A DNA stretch of 64,000 nucleotides from Ideonella livida (lineage in GTDB: Bacteria; Pseudomonadota; Gammaproteobacteria; Burkholderiales; Burkholderiaceae_C): assembly GCF_010499455.1 (NCBI RefSeq), contig NZ_JAAGOH010000001.1, forward strand, positions 62,001 to 126,000, in the 5' to 3' direction. A model generated the notes under the pieces. That model saw only the letters and a program-made list of their open reading frames with translations. It made no database searches and was not told the DNA's origin. Of the stretch, positions 7,957-17,131 are shown in pieces. Each line of letters opens with the position of its first letter. The first letter of the stretch is position 1. The position numbers and the translations under genes are program-made.

Positions 7957-8766
7957 ATGAGTTTTGTCGATTTCCGCAACGTCTGGCTCGCCTACAACGA
8001 CGAGCTGCTGGCCCAGGGCCACTTCGCCGTGGAGGACATCAACCTCCAGGTGCAGGAAGGGGAGTTCATCGCCATCGTCGGCCCCTCGGGCTGCGGCAAG
8101 AGCACCTTCATGAAGCTGGCCACCGGCCTGAAGCGGCCCAGCAAGGGCACGGTGGAGATCGGCGGCCAGGAAGTCACCGGCCCGCTCAAGATCACCGGCA
8201 TGGCCTTCCAGGCACCCAGCCTGCTGCCCTGGCGCACCACGGTGCAAAACGTGATGCTGCCGCTGGAGATCGTCGAGCCCTACCGCTCCAGCTTCAAGCA
8301 GAAGAAGGCCGAGTACGAGGCCAAGGCCCGCAAGCTGCTGCAAAGCGTCGGGCTGGGCGGCTTCGAGGACAAGTTTCCCTGGCAGCTCTCCGGCGGCATG
8401 CAGCAGCGCGCCAGCATCTGCCGCGCGCTCATTCACGAGCCCAAGATGCTGCTGCTGGATGAGCCCTTCGGCGCCCTGGACGCCTTCACCCGTGAAGAGC
8501 TGTGGTGCGCCCTGCGCGACCTGCAGGCCGCCCAGAAATTCAACGTCATCCTGGTGACGCACGACCTGCGCGAGAGCGTGTTCCTGGCCGACACGGTGTA
8601 CGTCATGAGCAAGAGCCCCGGCCGCTTCGTGGTGCGCCGCGAAATCGACCTGCCCCGCCCGCGTGACCTGGAAGTAACCTACACGCCCCAGTTCACCGAC
8701 ATCGTCCATGAATTGCGCGGCCACATCGGCGCCATGCGCAAGACCGGCGTGGAGCTGGCCCAATGA
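7957..8766 (+). CDS. ABC transporter ATP-binding protein (SsuB/TauB-type)
   Basis: A 269-residue nucleotide-binding subunit. Walker A is GPSGCGKST (42-50), the Q-loop is AFQAPSLLPW, the signature LSGGMQQRASI, and Walker B LLLDEPFGALD followed by the H-loop VTHDLRE. ATG 7957 is chosen because CGGAG precedes it and the frame upstream of it overlaps the previous gene. The stop codon overlaps the permease start (8763-8766). Powers import of the ligand of the upstream binding protein. Confidence 0.92.
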   Translation: MSFVDFRNVWLAYNDELLAQGHFAVEDINLQVQEGEFIAIVGPSGCGKSTFMKLATGLKRPSKGTVEIGGQEVTGPLKITGMAFQAPSLLPWRTTVQNVMLPLEIVEPYRSSFKQKKAEYEAKARKLLQSVGLGGFEDKFPWQLSGGMQQRASICRALIHEPKMLLLDEPFGALDAFTREELWCALRDLQAAQKFNVILVTHDLRESVFLADTVYVMSKSPGRFVVRREIDLPRPRDLEVTYTPQFTDIVHELRGHIGAMRKTGVELAQ

Positions 8767-9545
8767 GCACCGAAGCCCAACGCCGCAAGCGGCTCGAAGC
8801 CGCCTCGCCCTGGGTCCTGCTGGTCCTCACCCTGCTCGTCTGGCAGGGCCTGTGCAGCGCCTTCAACGTCAGCGAGTTCGTTTTTCCCAGTCCGCTGCGC
8901 ATCTGGGAGCAGCTGCTGGAGTTCAAGGGCGAGATCGCCAAGCACGCCTGGCGCACCTTCTGGGTGACGATGGCCGGCTTCGGCATCGCCATCGTCGTGG
9001 GGGTGCTGCTGGGTTTCCTCATCGGCTCCAGCCGCCTGGCCTACGCCGCCATCTACCCGCTGATGACCGGCTTCAACGCCCTGCCCAAGGCCGCCTTCGT
9101 GCCCATCCTGGTGGTGTGGTTCGGCATCGGCGTGGGCCCGGCGGTGCTCACCGCCTTCCTGATCAGCTTCTTCCCCATCACCGTCAACATCGCCACCGGC
9201 CTGGCCACCCTGGAGCCGGAGCTGGAGGACGTGCTGCGCGTGCTGGGTGCCCGGCGCTGGGATGTGCTCATCAAGGTGGGACTGCCGCGCTCCATGCCCT
9301 ACTTCTTCGGCTCGCTGAAGGTGGCCATCACCCTGGCTTTCGTCGGCACCACCGTGTCGGAGATGACCGCCAGCAATGAGGGCATCGGCTACCTGCTGGT
9401 CAGTGCCGGCAGCGCCATGCAAATGGGCCTGGCTTTTGCCGGCCTGGTGGTGGTGGGGGCCATGGCCATGGGCATGTACGAGTTCTTCTCGGTGCTGGAA
9501 AAGCGCATGACCGGCTGGGCCCACCGAGGCTCGCAGGCGCACTGA
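8763..9545 (+). CDS. ABC transporter permease (SsuC/TauC-type)
   Basis: A 260-residue inner-membrane permease with about six hydrophobic segments and the cytoplasmic EAA-type loop (LEDVLRVLGARRWDVLIKVG) that contacts the ATPase. It is the last gene of the rightward purine operon and is followed by a strong hairpin terminator candidate at 9572-9591. Substrate as for the binding protein: probably a nitrogenous purine-related compound, unproven. Confidence 0.9.
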   Translation: MSTEAQRRKRLEAASPWVLLVLTLLVWQGLCSAFNVSEFVFPSPLRIWEQLLEFKGEIAKHAWRTFWVTMAGFGIAIVVGVLLGFLIGSSRLAYAAIYPLMTGFNALPKAAFVPILVVWFGIGVGPAVLTAFLISFFPITVNIATGLATLEPELEDVLRVLGARRWDVLIKVGLPRSMPYFFGSLKVAITLAFVGTTVSEMTASNEGIGYLLVSAGSAMQMGLAFAGLVVVGAMAMGMYEFFSVLEKRMTGWAHRGSQAH

Positions 9546-9571
9546 GCGGCGCCCCGCCAACGGGGCCTGCC

Positions 9572-9599
9572 GGGCGGCCTGCGGGCCGCCCTTTCATTT
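9572..9599 (+). terminator. Rho-independent terminator of the purine/ABC operon
   Basis: Perfect 8-bp stem GGGCGGCC (9572-9579) and GGCCGCCC (9584-9591) with a TGCG tetraloop, followed by TTTCATTT. It separates the importer genes from ureD. Confidence 0.75.
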
Positions 9600-9621
9600 G
9601 TCTTCCACCAAGGTCCGCACC

Positions 9622-10452
9622 ATGGGCTGGCATGGCCACCTGCACTTGAACTACCGCCGCGACGGCGACCGCACCACCGCGCTGGACCGCCACGACGGCC
9701 CGCTGCGCGTGCTGCAACGCCTCTACCCCGAGGGCGAGGGCATCTGCCACCATGTGTTGGTTCACCCGCCTGGCGGCATCGTCGGCGGCGATGAGCTGGA
9801 TGTCCACATCCAGCAGGCTGAAGGCACCCACGCCCTCATCACCACCCCCAGCGCCACGCGCTTCTACCGCAGTGCCGGTGACTTTGCGGTGCAGCGGGTG
9901 CAGGCCCGACTGGCTGACGGCGCGAGGCTGGAGTGGCTGCCGCTGGAGACCATCGCCTACCGGGGCTGCCTGGCCCGCAACGAGCAGCGCTTTGAGTTGG
10001 CGCCGCAAGCACAGATGATCGGCTGGGACCTGCTGGCCCTGGGTCTGCCCGCCGCCGGCGAAGCCTTCGAGCGGGGCGAGGTGCAGCAGCGCATTGAGCT
10101 GCCGGGCCTGTGGCTGGAACAGGGCCGGCTGGCCGCCGAGGACACCCTGCTGCTGGACAGCCCGCTGGGCCTGGCCGGCCACCGGGTCCTGGGCACCTTG
10201 TGGCTGGCCAGCGGCAGCGCCTGGCCCCGCGCCCAGCGGCAGGACTGGTTGGACGCACTGCGCGAGCGCATCCACACCAGCCCGCTGGCCGCCACCTGCG
10301 GCGCCACCAGCCCCGACGAGCGGCTGCTGGTGGTGCGGGCGCTGGCCCCCCGCGTCGAGCCGCTGCTCCAGCTCTGGCGCGAGCTGCGCGGCCTGCTGCG
10401 CGAGCGCGCCTGGGGCCTGCCCCCGGTGGCACCGCGCATCTGGGCCCTGTAG
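9622..10452 (+). CDS. ureD: Urease accessory protein UreD
   Basis: UreD (276 residues, normal length) is the scaffold that joins UreF and UreG on apo-urease to load nickel. Family signatures are MGWHGHLHLNY at the start, GPLRVLQRLYPEGEGICHHVLVHPPGGIVGGDEL near 35-65, and TTPSATRFYRS. ATG 9622, preceded by AAGG, gives the standard family start; a TTG at 9598 also exists in frame but falls in the T-tract of the preceding terminator. No ureABC or ureEFG follows: the next gene (benE) faces it after 14 bases. It is therefore alone, unlike the usual ureDABCEFG order. It probably serves a urease encoded outside the window. Confidence 0.92.
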   Translation: MGWHGHLHLNYRRDGDRTTALDRHDGPLRVLQRLYPEGEGICHHVLVHPPGGIVGGDELDVHIQQAEGTHALITTPSATRFYRSAGDFAVQRVQARLADGARLEWLPLETIAYRGCLARNEQRFELAPQAQMIGWDLLALGLPAAGEAFERGEVQQRIELPGLWLEQGRLAAEDTLLLDSPLGLAGHRVLGTLWLASGSAWPRAQRQDWLDALRERIHTSPLAATCGATSPDERLLVVRALAPRVEPLLQLWRELRGLLRERAWGLPPVAPRIWAL

Positions 10453-10466
10453 CCGCAACCCCCACC

Positions 10467-11687
10467 TCAGGCGCCGCGCACCGGCACGGCCCCGGTCGGC
10501 GCACGGCGCCAGGGTTGGTGCAGCACCAGGTACGCGGCCGCACCGAACACCAGCCCCCAGAACGCCGCCCCCAGCCCCAACAGGCTCATGCCCGAAGCGG
10601 TGACCAGGAAGGTGATGACACTGGCCTCCAGGTGGGGCGTGTCCTGCACCATCCCCACCAGACCGGTGGTGAAGGCGCCCATCAGCGCCAGCCCGGCCAG
10701 CGCCGCGATCAACTCGCGCGGCAGCGAGGCAAACACCAGTGCCAGGGCGCCACCAAAGGTGCCGATCACCACATAGACCAGGCCGCAGACGATGCCGGCC
10801 ACGTACCGCCGGTCGGCCTGTTCATGGGCCTCACGCCCGGTGCAGATGGCGGCGGTGATGGCCGCCAGGTTCACGCCGTGCGACCCCCAGGGCGCCAGCA
10901 GCAGCGAGGTCAGCCCCGTCACGCTGACGATGCGGCCGGCCGGCACCGCATAGCCGGCCGTGCGCAGCACCGCCATGCCCGGCACGTACTGGCCGGTCAG
11001 GGTCACCAGCGCCAGTGGCAGGCCCAGGCCCAGGACCGCATGCCAGGACCACTCAGGCGTCACCCACACCGGCCGCACCACCTGCAGGCTGACCTGCGCC
11101 AGCTGGGTCTGGCCGGCGGCCATGGCCAGGGCGATGCCCACCACCATCACCGCTGCAATGGCGTACCGAGGCTTGAGCCGGCGCAGGCCCAGGAACGTGG
11201 CCACCATGGCCAGCACCAAGGCCGGGCTGGCCTGCACCGACGCGAACACCTCGGTGCCAAAACGCAGCAGGATGCCCGCCAGCAGCGCCGCGGCCATGCC
11301 CTTGGGCAGACGCCCGATCAGCCGGTCGAACAGGCCCGAGGCCCCCACCGCCGTGATGGCCAGCGCGCTGACCAGGTAGGCGGCCACGGCCTGGGGCAGG
11401 GTCAGCCCCGGCAGCATGCCCACCAACAGCGCGGCACCGGGCGTGGACCACGCGGTGATCACCGGGGTCCTGAGCCGCCAGCTCAGCCACAGGCCGCTCA
11501 GGCCGCTGCCCACCGAGATGGCCCAGATCCACGAAGCGGTGTGCGCCGCGTCCAGGTGCGCCAGGTCCGCCGCCTTGAACACGATGACCAGCGGGCCGGC
11601 GTAGGAGATGAGGACGGCCAGAAAGCCGGCCACCGCGGCCGGCAGCGAGGCGTCTTGGCGCAACTGCGCCAGGGAAGGTGGGTTCAT
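10467..11687 (-). CDS. benE: BenE family transporter
   Basis: A 406-residue membrane protein of the benzoate/proton symporter (BenE) family, related to the nucleobase transporter fold, with about 12 hydrophobic segments. Family traits are SYAGPLVIVFKAA near the N-terminus, WSTPGAALL, FGTEVFASVQ, and the late APWGSHGVNLAAITAAIC segment. ATG 11687 is preceded by CAGGAG. There is no ben or cat gene nearby, so benzoate is not implied by context. It is divergent from a MocR regulator across a 173-base region with several ATTCAAT repeats, so that regulator probably controls it. Confidence 0.88.
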   Translation of the reverse strand: MNPPSLAQLRQDASLPAAVAGFLAVLISYAGPLVIVFKAADLAHLDAAHTASWIWAISVGSGLSGLWLSWRLRTPVITAWSTPGAALLVGMLPGLTLPQAVAAYLVSALAITAVGASGLFDRLIGRLPKGMAAALLAGILLRFGTEVFASVQASPALVLAMVATFLGLRRLKPRYAIAAVMVVGIALAMAAGQTQLAQVSLQVVRPVWVTPEWSWHAVLGLGLPLALVTLTGQYVPGMAVLRTAGYAVPAGRIVSVTGLTSLLLAPWGSHGVNLAAITAAICTGREAHEQADRRYVAGIVCGLVYVVIGTFGGALALVFASLPRELIAALAGLALMGAFTTGLVGMVQDTPHLEASVITFLVTASGMSLLGLGAAFWGLVFGAAAYLVLHQPWRRAPTGAVPVRGA

Positions 11688-11715
11688 GGGCGGGCTCCTG
11701 AAGAGATAGCGGCAC

Positions 11716-11754
11716 TTGAATGGATTCAATAGATTCAATTTACACCCATTCAAT
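11716..11754. promoter_or_regulatory. Cluster of ATTCAAT repeats between benE and its MocR regulator
   Basis: GATTCAAT occurs at 11723-11730 and 11732-11739, ATTCAAT at 11748-11754, and an inverted TTGAAT at 11716-11721; another GATTCAAT lies at 11839-11846 just before the regulator. Direct repeats of this kind are typical MocR/GabR operators. Read leftwards, TTGAAT and TATTGA lie 16 bases apart, so a benE promoter may be embedded here. Binding is inferred. Confidence 0.55.
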
Positions 11755-11838
11755 CCACTTTTACCAGCCCCTTCGTCATGACGGGCCACCGCCGCGGCCT
11801 CCCCCGCAGGTCGTGGGGTGTCGCCCTAGAATTGCACC

Positions 11839-11846
11839 GATTCAAT
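11839..11846 (+). promoter_or_regulatory. Fourth GATTCAAT copy, in front of the MocR gene
   Basis: GATTCAAT, identical to the copies at 11723 and 11732, 15 bases before ATG 11861. Together with GAATTG at 11829-11834 it suggests autoregulation of the regulator gene. Confidence 0.4.
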
Positions 11847-11860
11847 TCAGGCAAAACACC

Positions 11861-13285
11861 ATGTGGCAACCCCAGCTGCCCGCCGAAGAAGGCCCCCTGT
11901 ATGAGCGCATCGCCCAGGCCCTGGCGCAGGACATCCAGGCGGGCAGGCTGCAGGCCGGCCAACGCCTGCCCACGCTCAAGGCACTGGCAGCGCTGTTGGG
12001 CGTGACACCGGGCACGGTGAGCCGCGCCTACGAGCTGGCGCACCGCCGCGGCCTGGTGTCCGGAGAGGTGGGGCGCGGCACCTTTGTGCTGCCCCTGACC
12101 GCCGGCGACGCCGCACCGGTGGTCACACCGCCCGCCCCCACCAGCCCGACCGTGCCCGGGATGCAGCCGGCCGCGGCCGAGGCGGGGGGCGAGGCCCTGG
12201 ACCTGTCCATCGTCAAGCCGTACCTGCCGCTGCAGGAGCCGGTGTTGCGTCAGGCCCTGGCGGAGCTGGCCCGCGCCGCCAGCCTGCCCGAAATGCTGGA
12301 CTACACCCGGGACGGCGGCCTGCCCTCCCACCGCCAGGCGGGGGCGCAATGGTTGCGTGCCGCCGGCCTGGACGCACAAGCCGACCAGATCATCCTGACC
12401 GCCGGCGCCCAGCACGGCCTGTGGGTCGCCGTGCAGGCGCTGACCCGCCCGGGCGAGCTGGTGGCCTGCGAGGCGCTGTGTTATCCCGGTGTGGCCTCGG
12501 TGGTGCTGGGCTTGGGCCGGCGCCTGCAGGGCATCGCCATGGACGAGGAAGGGCTGCAGGTGGAGGCCCTGCGGGCGCAATGCCGACGCGAGCGCCCGGC
12601 CCTGGTCATCTGCATCGCCAATGTGCAGAACCCCACCACCGCAGTGATGTCTGCGGCCCGCCGGGCGGAACTGGCCGCTCTGGCCCGCGAACAGGACCTG
12701 CGCCTGCTGGACGATGACCTCTACGGTTTCTTGGTACCCGGCGTGGCCCCGCCACTGGCGCAACTGGCGCCGGAGCGCACGGTCTACCTGACCAGCCTGT
12801 CCAAGTCGGTGCTGCCCACGGTGCGGCTGGGCTACTTGCACGCCCCGCCGGCCTGGCTCGGCCCCCTCACCGCAGCGGTGCGTTCCACGGTCTGGATGGT
12901 GTCGCCCCTGGCGGCGCAGGTGGCCACCCTGCTCATCCAGCGCGGTCAGGCCTGGGCACTGAGCCAGGCCCAGCGGGAGGAGGCGCGGGCGCGCCAGCAA
13001 CTGGCGGCCGACGTGCTGCAGGGCCTGCGCTGGCGCAGCGCCCCCACCAGCTTCCACCTGTGGCTGGAACTGCCGGGCCAATGGCGCAGCGGCGAGCAGT
13101 TTGCAGCCCTGGCCCGCAGCCACCAGATCGCCGTGGCCGCCGGGGATGCCTTTGCCACCGACCGGGACGGCCTGGGCCGGCAGCACGTGCGCCTGTGCCT
13201 GATGCCCCCCAGCCGCGAGCGCCTGGCCTTTGTGCTGGACAAGCTGGCGGGACTGGCCCGCACCCCGCAGCCGGGCTGGCTATGA
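11861..13285 (+). CDS. MocR family (GntR/aminotransferase) transcriptional regulator, benE-linked
   Basis: A 474-residue fusion of a GntR winged helix (about 10-78; LPTLKALAALLGVTPGTVSR) and a fold-type I aminotransferase-like domain (about 115-470). PLP-binding features are present: Asp285 in LLDDDLYG and the Schiff-base Lys315 in TSLSKSVLPTVRLGY. Such proteins use PLP and an amine ligand to switch DNA binding rather than acting as enzymes. The start is set by the match MWQPQL...PLYERIAQAL to the family start. Divergent from benE, so the likely target is that transporter plus itself. The ligand is unknown. Confidence 0.88.
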   Translation: MWQPQLPAEEGPLYERIAQALAQDIQAGRLQAGQRLPTLKALAALLGVTPGTVSRAYELAHRRGLVSGEVGRGTFVLPLTAGDAAPVVTPPAPTSPTVPGMQPAAAEAGGEALDLSIVKPYLPLQEPVLRQALAELARAASLPEMLDYTRDGGLPSHRQAGAQWLRAAGLDAQADQIILTAGAQHGLWVAVQALTRPGELVACEALCYPGVASVVLGLGRRLQGIAMDEEGLQVEALRAQCRRERPALVICIANVQNPTTAVMSAARRAELAALAREQDLRLLDDDLYGFLVPGVAPPLAQLAPERTVYLTSLSKSVLPTVRLGYLHAPPAWLGPLTAAVRSTVWMVSPLAAQVATLLIQRGQAWALSQAQREEARARQQLAADVLQGLRWRSAPTSFHLWLELPGQWRSGEQFAALARSHQIAVAAGDAFATDRDGLGRQHVRLCLMPPSRERLAFVLDKLAGLARTPQPGWL

Positions 13286-13432
13286 CGGGAGGAGCCAGTC
13301 TCTGAAGACGGCGGGGCTTCCCCCCTCACCTCGGGAAAACGCGCAGAGACCGGGCCCGGGACACTGGCCCCTGGCCGTGGAGGGCGCCCTGCGTGGGCGC
13401 ATGCGGCCTGCCCAACGCTGGAGAAACCCAAG

Positions 13433-15364
13433 ATGCTGCGTGCTTTCCTGGCCCCCGCCCTGGGGCTTTTGCAATCCTGGCGACTCAGGACCAAGCTCAG
13501 CCTGATGGGGGGGCTGGTCTGTGTGCCCCTGGTGTGGCTGGCCCAGCTGGCCATCCTGGAACTGCGTGAGCAGCGGCAGGTCACCGCGCAAGAGGCCGAA
13601 GGCGCCCAGGTGGTCAACGCCCTGATAGACGTGGCGGTACAGCTGCAGACCCGGCGCGGCCAGGCCAACATGCTGCTGTCAGGCAAGGCGGACGTGGCCG
13701 GCCCCCTGCAGGCCACCCAGGCCCGACTGGCTGAGACGGTGCGCCAGGCCGACGCGCTGCTGGGCCGCCACCCGGAATGGGGTGCCCAGGCCCAGTGGGC
13801 CCCCATCCGCCAGCAGCTGGAGGCCTGGACGCAAGGCCTGCCGCAGGGCGACCAGGCCCAGCTGTTCCGCCAGCACACCGCCCAGGTGGCTGCGCTGCGC
13901 GGCCTGGTGCGGCGGGTGGGTGAAGACTCCAAGCTGCTCTTCGACCCCGAGGCCGCCACCTTCTTCCTGATGGACCTGATGGTCGAGCACGCCCTGGACT
14001 GGACCGAGCAGATCGGTCTGCTGCGGGGCCAGGGCGCCGGCCTGCTGACCAAGGGCCAGGCCGAACCTCAGGAGCTGGCCGCCCTGATGGGCCGGCTGGG
14101 CGCGCTGGAGCAGCGCAGCGCCGACGTGCTGGCCCGCCTGGAATCGCTGGAGCGCTTCGGCGAGCCCCGGCCTGAGGGTGCCGCCGGCGCCCTGGCCGGC
14201 AGTCAGCGCTTTGCCGCCCTGGTGCGCGAGAGCTTCCCCCAAGGCCAGGCGCAAGGTGACGCCGCCGCCTACTTCAAGGCCGGCACCGACGCCATCGCCG
14301 GCGTGGTGGCCTTCAACCAGCAAACCGGACAGCGCCTGAACACGCTGCTGCAGGCGCGGCTGGACCACCTCAACCGCGCCACCTGGGGCGCCACGGCGCT
14401 GAGCCTGGCGGCGATCGGACTGATCGCGTACCTGGGCGCCGCACTCTACCTGGGGCTGACCGCCGGCTTTGCGCGCCTGGAAGCCAGCAGCCGCGCCGGC
14501 GCCGAGGGCGACCTGACCGTACGCGCCCACCTGCCCGGCCAGGACGACCTGGCGCAAGTGGGCCAGGCCCTGGACCACATGGCCGAGCGCCTGACGGCGC
14601 TGGTGCGCCGCATCCGCGACCACGCCCAGGACGTGACCCAGACCGGCGACACCATGGCCCAGCAGAGCCTGGACCTCTCCGACCGGGCCAGCCAGCAGGC
14701 CGCCAGCGTGGAGGAATGCGCCGCCTCGCTGGAGGAGGTGTCGCAGACCGTGCGCAGCACCGCCGACAACGTGCAGCGGGTGCACCAGACTTTCAGCGCC
14801 ACGCGGCGCGACGGCGACGAAAGCCACCAGCGCATGCTGGCCGCGGTGCAGACGGTGGAAGGCATGGCCCAGACCAGCCGGCAGGTGGCCGACATCGTGG
14901 GCGTGATCGACGGCATCGCCTTCCAGACCAACATCCTGGCGCTCAATGCGGCGGTGGAGGCCGCGCGGGCCGGCGAATCCGGCCGGGGCTTTGCCGTGGT
15001 GGCCGGGGAGGTCCGGACCCTGGCCCAGCGCAGCGCCCAGGCCGCCGGAGAAATCCGCAGCCTGATCCAGGCCTCGGTGGAACAGGTCGAACGCGGCGTG
15101 GCCGCCATCCACTCGGCGCGCGACAGCGTCAGCCACATGATCGAGAACATCGATGGCGTGAGCGCGACGGTGGCCGAGGTGGCCGACGCCACCCGCCAGC
15201 AGACCGATGCCCTGAGCCAGGTGGCCGAGGCGATACGCCTGATCGACCAGGCCACCCAGGCCAACGCGGCCTCAGCCGAGCAGGCCTCCAGCGCCGCGGG
15301 CAGCCTGCGTCAGCAGGCGCAGGGCCTCTCGGGCCTGGTGGCCCAACTCCGGGTCGAGGCCTGA
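13433..15364 (+). CDS. Methyl-accepting chemotaxis protein
   Basis: A 643-residue transducer. TM1 spans about 24-43, a 270-residue periplasmic sensor region follows, TM2 is about 316-342, then a HAMP domain to about 395, and the methyl-accepting signalling domain to the end. The conserved hairpin tip is visible ([20 protein letters not shown], about 498-517). The sensor region is helical and Ala/Gln-rich and I cannot assign its ligand. No CheR-tethering NWETF tail. It is 147 bases after the MocR gene and convergent with the flavoprotein gene, with only 10 bases between their ends. The chemotaxis adaptor gene cheW is far away at 56.6 kb. Confidence 0.93.
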   Translation: MLRAFLAPALGLLQSWRLRTKLSLMGGLVCVPLVWLAQLAILELREQRQVTAQEAEGAQVVNALIDVAVQLQTRRGQANMLLSGKADVAGPLQATQARLAETVRQADALLGRHPEWGAQAQWAPIRQQLEAWTQGLPQGDQAQLFRQHTAQVAALRGLVRRVGEDSKLLFDPEAATFFLMDLMVEHALDWTEQIGLLRGQGAGLLTKGQAEPQELAALMGRLGALEQRSADVLARLESLERFGEPRPEGAAGALAGSQRFAALVRESFPQGQAQGDAAAYFKAGTDAIAGVVAFNQQTGQRLNTLLQARLDHLNRATWGATALSLAAIGLIAYLGAALYLGLTAGFARLEASSRAGAEGDLTVRAHLPGQDDLAQVGQALDHMAERLTALVRRIRDHAQDVTQTGDTMAQQSLDLSDRASQQAASVEECAASLEEVSQTVRSTADNVQRVHQTFSATRRDGDESHQRMLAAVQTVEGMAQTSRQVADIVGVIDGIAFQTNILALNAAVEAARAGESGRGFAVVAGEVRTLAQRSAQAAGEIRSLIQASVEQVERGVAAIHSARDSVSHMIENIDGVSATVAEVADATRQQTDALSQVAEAIRLIDQATQANAASAEQASSAAGSLRQQAQGLSGLVAQLRVEA

Positions 15365-15374
15365 AGGGGGCCGC

Positions 15375-16754
15375 TCAGCCCCGGGCCCACCAGTCCAGCA
15401 CGCCCTGCCCGGCCACCCGGCCACTGGCCATCACGGCGGTCAGCAGGTAGCCGCCCGTGGGCGCCTCCCAGTCCAGCATCTCGCCGGCGCAGAACACACC
15501 GGGACGGCCCTGCAGCATCAGGCCGGCGTCCAGCGATTCCAGGCGCACGCCGCCGGCGGTGCTGATGGCCTCCTCCAGCGGTCGCGGGGCGCGGAAGACC
15601 AGTGGCAGGGCCTTGATGCGGCCCGCCAGTCCCTCAGGCTGGGCAGCCAGCGCATGCCACGCGGCGGCCTCCAGACCCTCCCGCAGCAGCGCAGCCTTGG
15701 CCCCGGAGAGACCCACGGTCTCCTTGAGGTGGTTGGGCAGCGAGCGGCTGCCGCGCCCGCGGGCCAAGGCGGTGCGCACCGCATGGGGCGTCAAGTGCGG
15801 CAGGAGGTCCAGATGGGCCACCGCCTGGCCGTCGGCCTCGATGGCGTCACGCAGCGCCGCGCTGGCGGCATAGACCAGGTTGCCCTCCAGGCCGGTGGCG
15901 GTCAGCACCGCCTCACCCAGGCGGTCGAAGTGGCGGCCCCCGGCCGCGCTGAACACCAGGCGCACATTCTTGAGCGGCGTGCCGGCATGCCGGCTGGCCA
16001 GGTACTCGCTCCAGCCCAGGTCAAAGCCGCAGTTGGCCGGACGCAAGGGCGCCACCGGCACCGCCTGCGCCTGCAGGGGCGCCACCCAGGCGCCGTCCGA
16101 ACCCAGCCGTGCCCAGCTGGCGCCGCCCAGCGCCAGCACCACCGCATCGGCCTGGGCCACCACCGCGCCCGCAGGGGCCGTGAAGCTGGGACAGCGGGGC
16201 CCGGCCCCCTCGCCCAGGCCATCCCCTTGCCAGCGGTGGCGCATATGGAAACGCACCCCCTGGGCGCGCAGCCGCTGCAGCCAGGCCCGCAGCAGCGGGG
16301 CGGCCTTCATCTCGGCCGGAAACACCTTGCCCGAGCTGCCCACGAAAGTGCCGATGCCCAAGCCGGCCGCCCAGTCGCGCAGGCCTTGGGGGCCCAGCAC
16401 CTGCAGCCAAGCGGCCACCTGGGGCGCCCGCTCACCATAGCGGGCGATGAAGTCGGCCAGGGGCTCGGCATGGGTCAGGTTGAGCCCCCCCTTGCCGGCC
16501 AGCAGGAACTTGCGGCCCACCGATGGCATGGCGTCATAGACCTCCACCCGGGCCCCAGCCGCCGCCAGCGCCTCGGCGGCCATCAGGCCGGCCGGACCAG
16601 CCCCGATGACCACCGCCCGGCGGCCGGCGCCGCCAGCGCTCAGGCCAGCGCCCGCCAGGGGCGCGTGGACCGGCGGCAGGCGTCCAGCAGACGCTGCCCC
16701 CAGGTCAGCAGCGGGATCGGGAATGGACGGCGGAGTGGCGTGGGGTACGGGCAT
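15375..16754 (-). CDS. HI0933/YhiN-like FAD-dependent oxidoreductase (TIGR03862-type)
   Basis: A 459-residue flavoprotein with a dinucleotide-binding fold: VVIGAGPAGLMAAEAL (48-63; GxGxxG at 51-56) and a following acidic residue, Glu71. The family marker GRKFLLAGKGGLNLTH lies at 80-95, and the C-terminus has FCAGEMLDWEAPTGGYLL, the second FAD contact. Its true substrate is unknown; related proteins are annotated only as putative flavoproteins. The first 45 residues are low-complexity, and the start ATG 16754 lies 115 bases inside the upstream DUF2917 gene. A shorter start just before VVIGAG (GTG) cannot be excluded. Confidence 0.82.
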   Translation of the reverse strand: MPVPHATPPSIPDPAADLGAASAGRLPPVHAPLAGAGLSAGGAGRRAVVIGAGPAGLMAAEALAAAGARVEVYDAMPSVGRKFLLAGKGGLNLTHAEPLADFIARYGERAPQVAAWLQVLGPQGLRDWAAGLGIGTFVGSSGKVFPAEMKAAPLLRAWLQRLRAQGVRFHMRHRWQGDGLGEGAGPRCPSFTAPAGAVVAQADAVVLALGGASWARLGSDGAWVAPLQAQAVPVAPLRPANCGFDLGWSEYLASRHAGTPLKNVRLVFSAAGGRHFDRLGEAVLTATGLEGNLVYAASAALRDAIEADGQAVAHLDLLPHLTPHAVRTALARGRGSRSLPNHLKETVGLSGAKAALLREGLEAAAWHALAAQPEGLAGRIKALPLVFRAPRPLEEAISTAGGVRLESLDAGLMLQGRPGVFCAGEMLDWEAPTGGYLLTAVMASGRVAGQGVLDWWARG

Positions 16755-17131
16755 GAGGGCGCGCAGTCTACGGCACCCGCCCCTTCGGGGGCCAGCCACC
16801 AGCGCACGCAGGCCCCGGGCGCCCCGCGGCGCGGGTCCGATTCCACCAGCACCCCCCGCAGGTCAGCCGGCAGCGCCAGCGGCTGCCCGGCCTCCAGCAG
16901 GTGGTCCCGCCACTGGCCGGGCCAGGTCACCCACACCGTACCGCGAACCACCGTCAAACCGTGCAGGACACCCCCCTCCAGCACGGCGGGCAGCTGGGCC
17001 GGTCGGCAGGGTTGCCCAGGACGCAGGGTCCAGTCCGCGCCAGCCTGCGGGGCCGGGAGCGGGGCGGCGGGGTGGCCCAGCCTGGCGGACAGGGTCGAGG
17101 GGACAGGGGCGACTTGAGGGCGGGCAGACAT
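16640..17131 (-). CDS. DUF2917 domain-containing protein
   Basis: A 163-residue protein with a good AAAGGAG ribosome site before ATG 17131. Residues about 35-110 match the style of DUF2917, a small cupin-like beta domain: LRPGQPCRPAQL, VVRGTVWVTWPGQWRDHLLEAG, QPLALPADLRGVLVE. The C-terminal about 40 residues overlap the flavoprotein gene in another frame. Function is unknown. It is divergent from the MocR gene at 17336, and this DUF2917/MocR pairing, which I recall from other Burkholderiales, suggests it is that regulator's target. No signal peptide. Confidence 0.75.
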   Translation of the reverse strand: MSARPQVAPVPSTLSARLGHPAAPLPAPQAGADWTLRPGQPCRPAQLPAVLEGGVLHGLTVVRGTVWVTWPGQWRDHLLEAGQPLALPADLRGVLVESDPRRGAPGACVRWWLAPEGAGAVDCAPSCPYPTPLRRPFPIPLLTWGQRLLDACRRSTRPWRALA

